Positions 4,849-5,337 of a stretch of DNA of 5,337 nucleotides are shown here, in pieces. Numbering within the stretch: position 1 is the stretch's first letter; every line of letters starts with the position of its first letter. The notes beneath the pieces were generated by a model. The model was not told the origin of the DNA and ran no database searches. It saw nothing but the letters and a program-made list of their open reading frames with translations. Origin of the DNA: JARRLC01 sp050290865 (GTDB lineage Bacteria; Pseudomonadota; Alphaproteobacteria; Rhizobiales; Rhodomicrobiaceae); the NCBI GenBank assembly GCA_050290865.1, contig JBNKIW010000112.1:1-5337 (forward strand). Direction: 5' to 3'. The position numbers and the translations under genes are program-made.

Positions 4849-5337
4849 CTGGATCTGACCCTTTTCGTCGACGCAGACGACGAGCGCGTTCTGCGGCGGG
4901 TTCATGTAGAGGCCGACGATGTCGCGCACCTTCTCAACGAACTGCGGATCGGTCGAGAGCTTGAACGTTTCCGTGCGATGGGGTTGCAGCGAGAACGCGC
5001 GCCAGATGCGGTGCACCGACGACGTCGATACGCCCGACGCTCTCGCCATGCCGCGCGTGCTCCAATGGGTTGCGTCCTTCGGCTTCTCCTCAAGCGTCCT
5101 GGTGACGATCTCCTCGATGCGGTCGTCGCCGATCTTGCGCGGCGCGCCGCAGCGCGGCTCGTCGTCAAGTCCATCAAGGCGATGCTTGGCGAAGCGCTCA
5201 CGCCACGTTCGCACGGTCTGGCGCGTCACCCCCACTGCGCCCGCGATCTCGCAGTTGTTAAGGCCGTCGGCCGCACGCAACACAATCCCGGCGCGCTGCG
5301 CCTCGCCGCGGGTAACCTTGCGTCGCCTGACCAAGCG
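4849..5337 (-). pseudogene. IS630-family transposase, N-terminal fragment
   Basis: About 160 residues of an IS630-type DDE transposase (usually about 340-360 aa). It enters from the right edge: the frame is open to position 5337 (RLVRRRKVTRGEAQRAG), so the true start lies outside the window and the TTG at 5334 need not be the start. Counting from that TTG, the helix-turn-helix is at 26-47 (NNCEIAGAVGVTRQTVRTW), followed by the linker RLDGLDDEPRCGAPRK, a second DNA-binding segment at 91-112 (STRGMARASGVSTSSVHRIW) and the catalytic-domain start with VVCVDEKGQIQ. Asp156 there is the first DDE acid. Homology stops at about 4849 and the frame runs on to TAG 4791-4789 through sequence belonging to the neighbouring recombinase remnant. 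The second Asp and the Glu are absent, so the protein is inactive. It may still bind IS ends. Confidence 0.85.

Noticed and set aside
1..5337. CRISPR array, tRNA genes or toxin-antitoxin pair
   Set aside because: No regularly spaced repeat with unique spacers beyond the three GTGACC hexamers, no tRNA-like cloverleaf or TTCGAATCC-type arm, and no adjacent small gene pair of known type was found by eye.

Overview
The window reads as GC-rich alphaproteobacterial accessory DNA, most likely from a rhizobial (Rhizobiales) plasmid or symbiosis-island type region. That assignment is an inference. It rests on the high G+C codon use, a solitary detoxification-type amidase, and a cluster of broken IS630-type and IS91-type mobile-element genes of the kind common in rhizobial accessory replicons. 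No rRNA, tRNA, CRISPR array or intact mobile element is visible.

Left part (1-1392). Positions 1-426 have no convincing gene. They hold three GTGACC hexamers spaced exactly 22 bp apart, resembling the multiple terminal repeats of IS21-family elements. A minus-strand gene (864-427) encodes a 145-residue protein of unknown function with one C-terminal membrane segment, so it looks tail-anchored. Between it and the amidase lie about 530 bp without a clear gene but with two good inverted repeats.

Middle part (1393-3345). The best-supported gene is an intact amidase-signature enzyme (498 aa, minus strand) with the full Lys-cisSer-Ser triad, resembling 6-aminohexanoate cyclic-dimer hydrolase (NylA-like). 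Just upstream is a five-codon minigene with a stronger ribosome-binding site than the amidase itself. The 2934-3345 stretch is otherwise non-coding as far as can be seen and contains a perfect DnaA-box nonamer of doubtful meaning.

Right part (3346-5337). A plus-strand gene encodes a 137-residue Ala/Pro/Ser-rich protein that I do not recognise. It is followed by a short open frame interrupted by TGA. From 4174 to the right edge, the minus strand is a mobile-element graveyard. Read 5'->3' on that strand, it contains the N-terminal half of an IS630-family transposase, then a tyrosine recombinase of the type accompanying IS91-like elements. The recombinase lacks its N-terminus, has a nonsense codon and lacks its catalytic C-terminus. 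Next come the first ~27 codons of an IS91-like transposase, joined in frame to a cysteine-rich tail with three CxxC motifs.

The genes do not form an evident pathway. I see no convincing new multi-gene system. The items most worth a second look are the tail-anchored orphan, the unrecognised 137-aa protein, the CxxC-tailed chimeric ORF and the leader minigene before the amidase.
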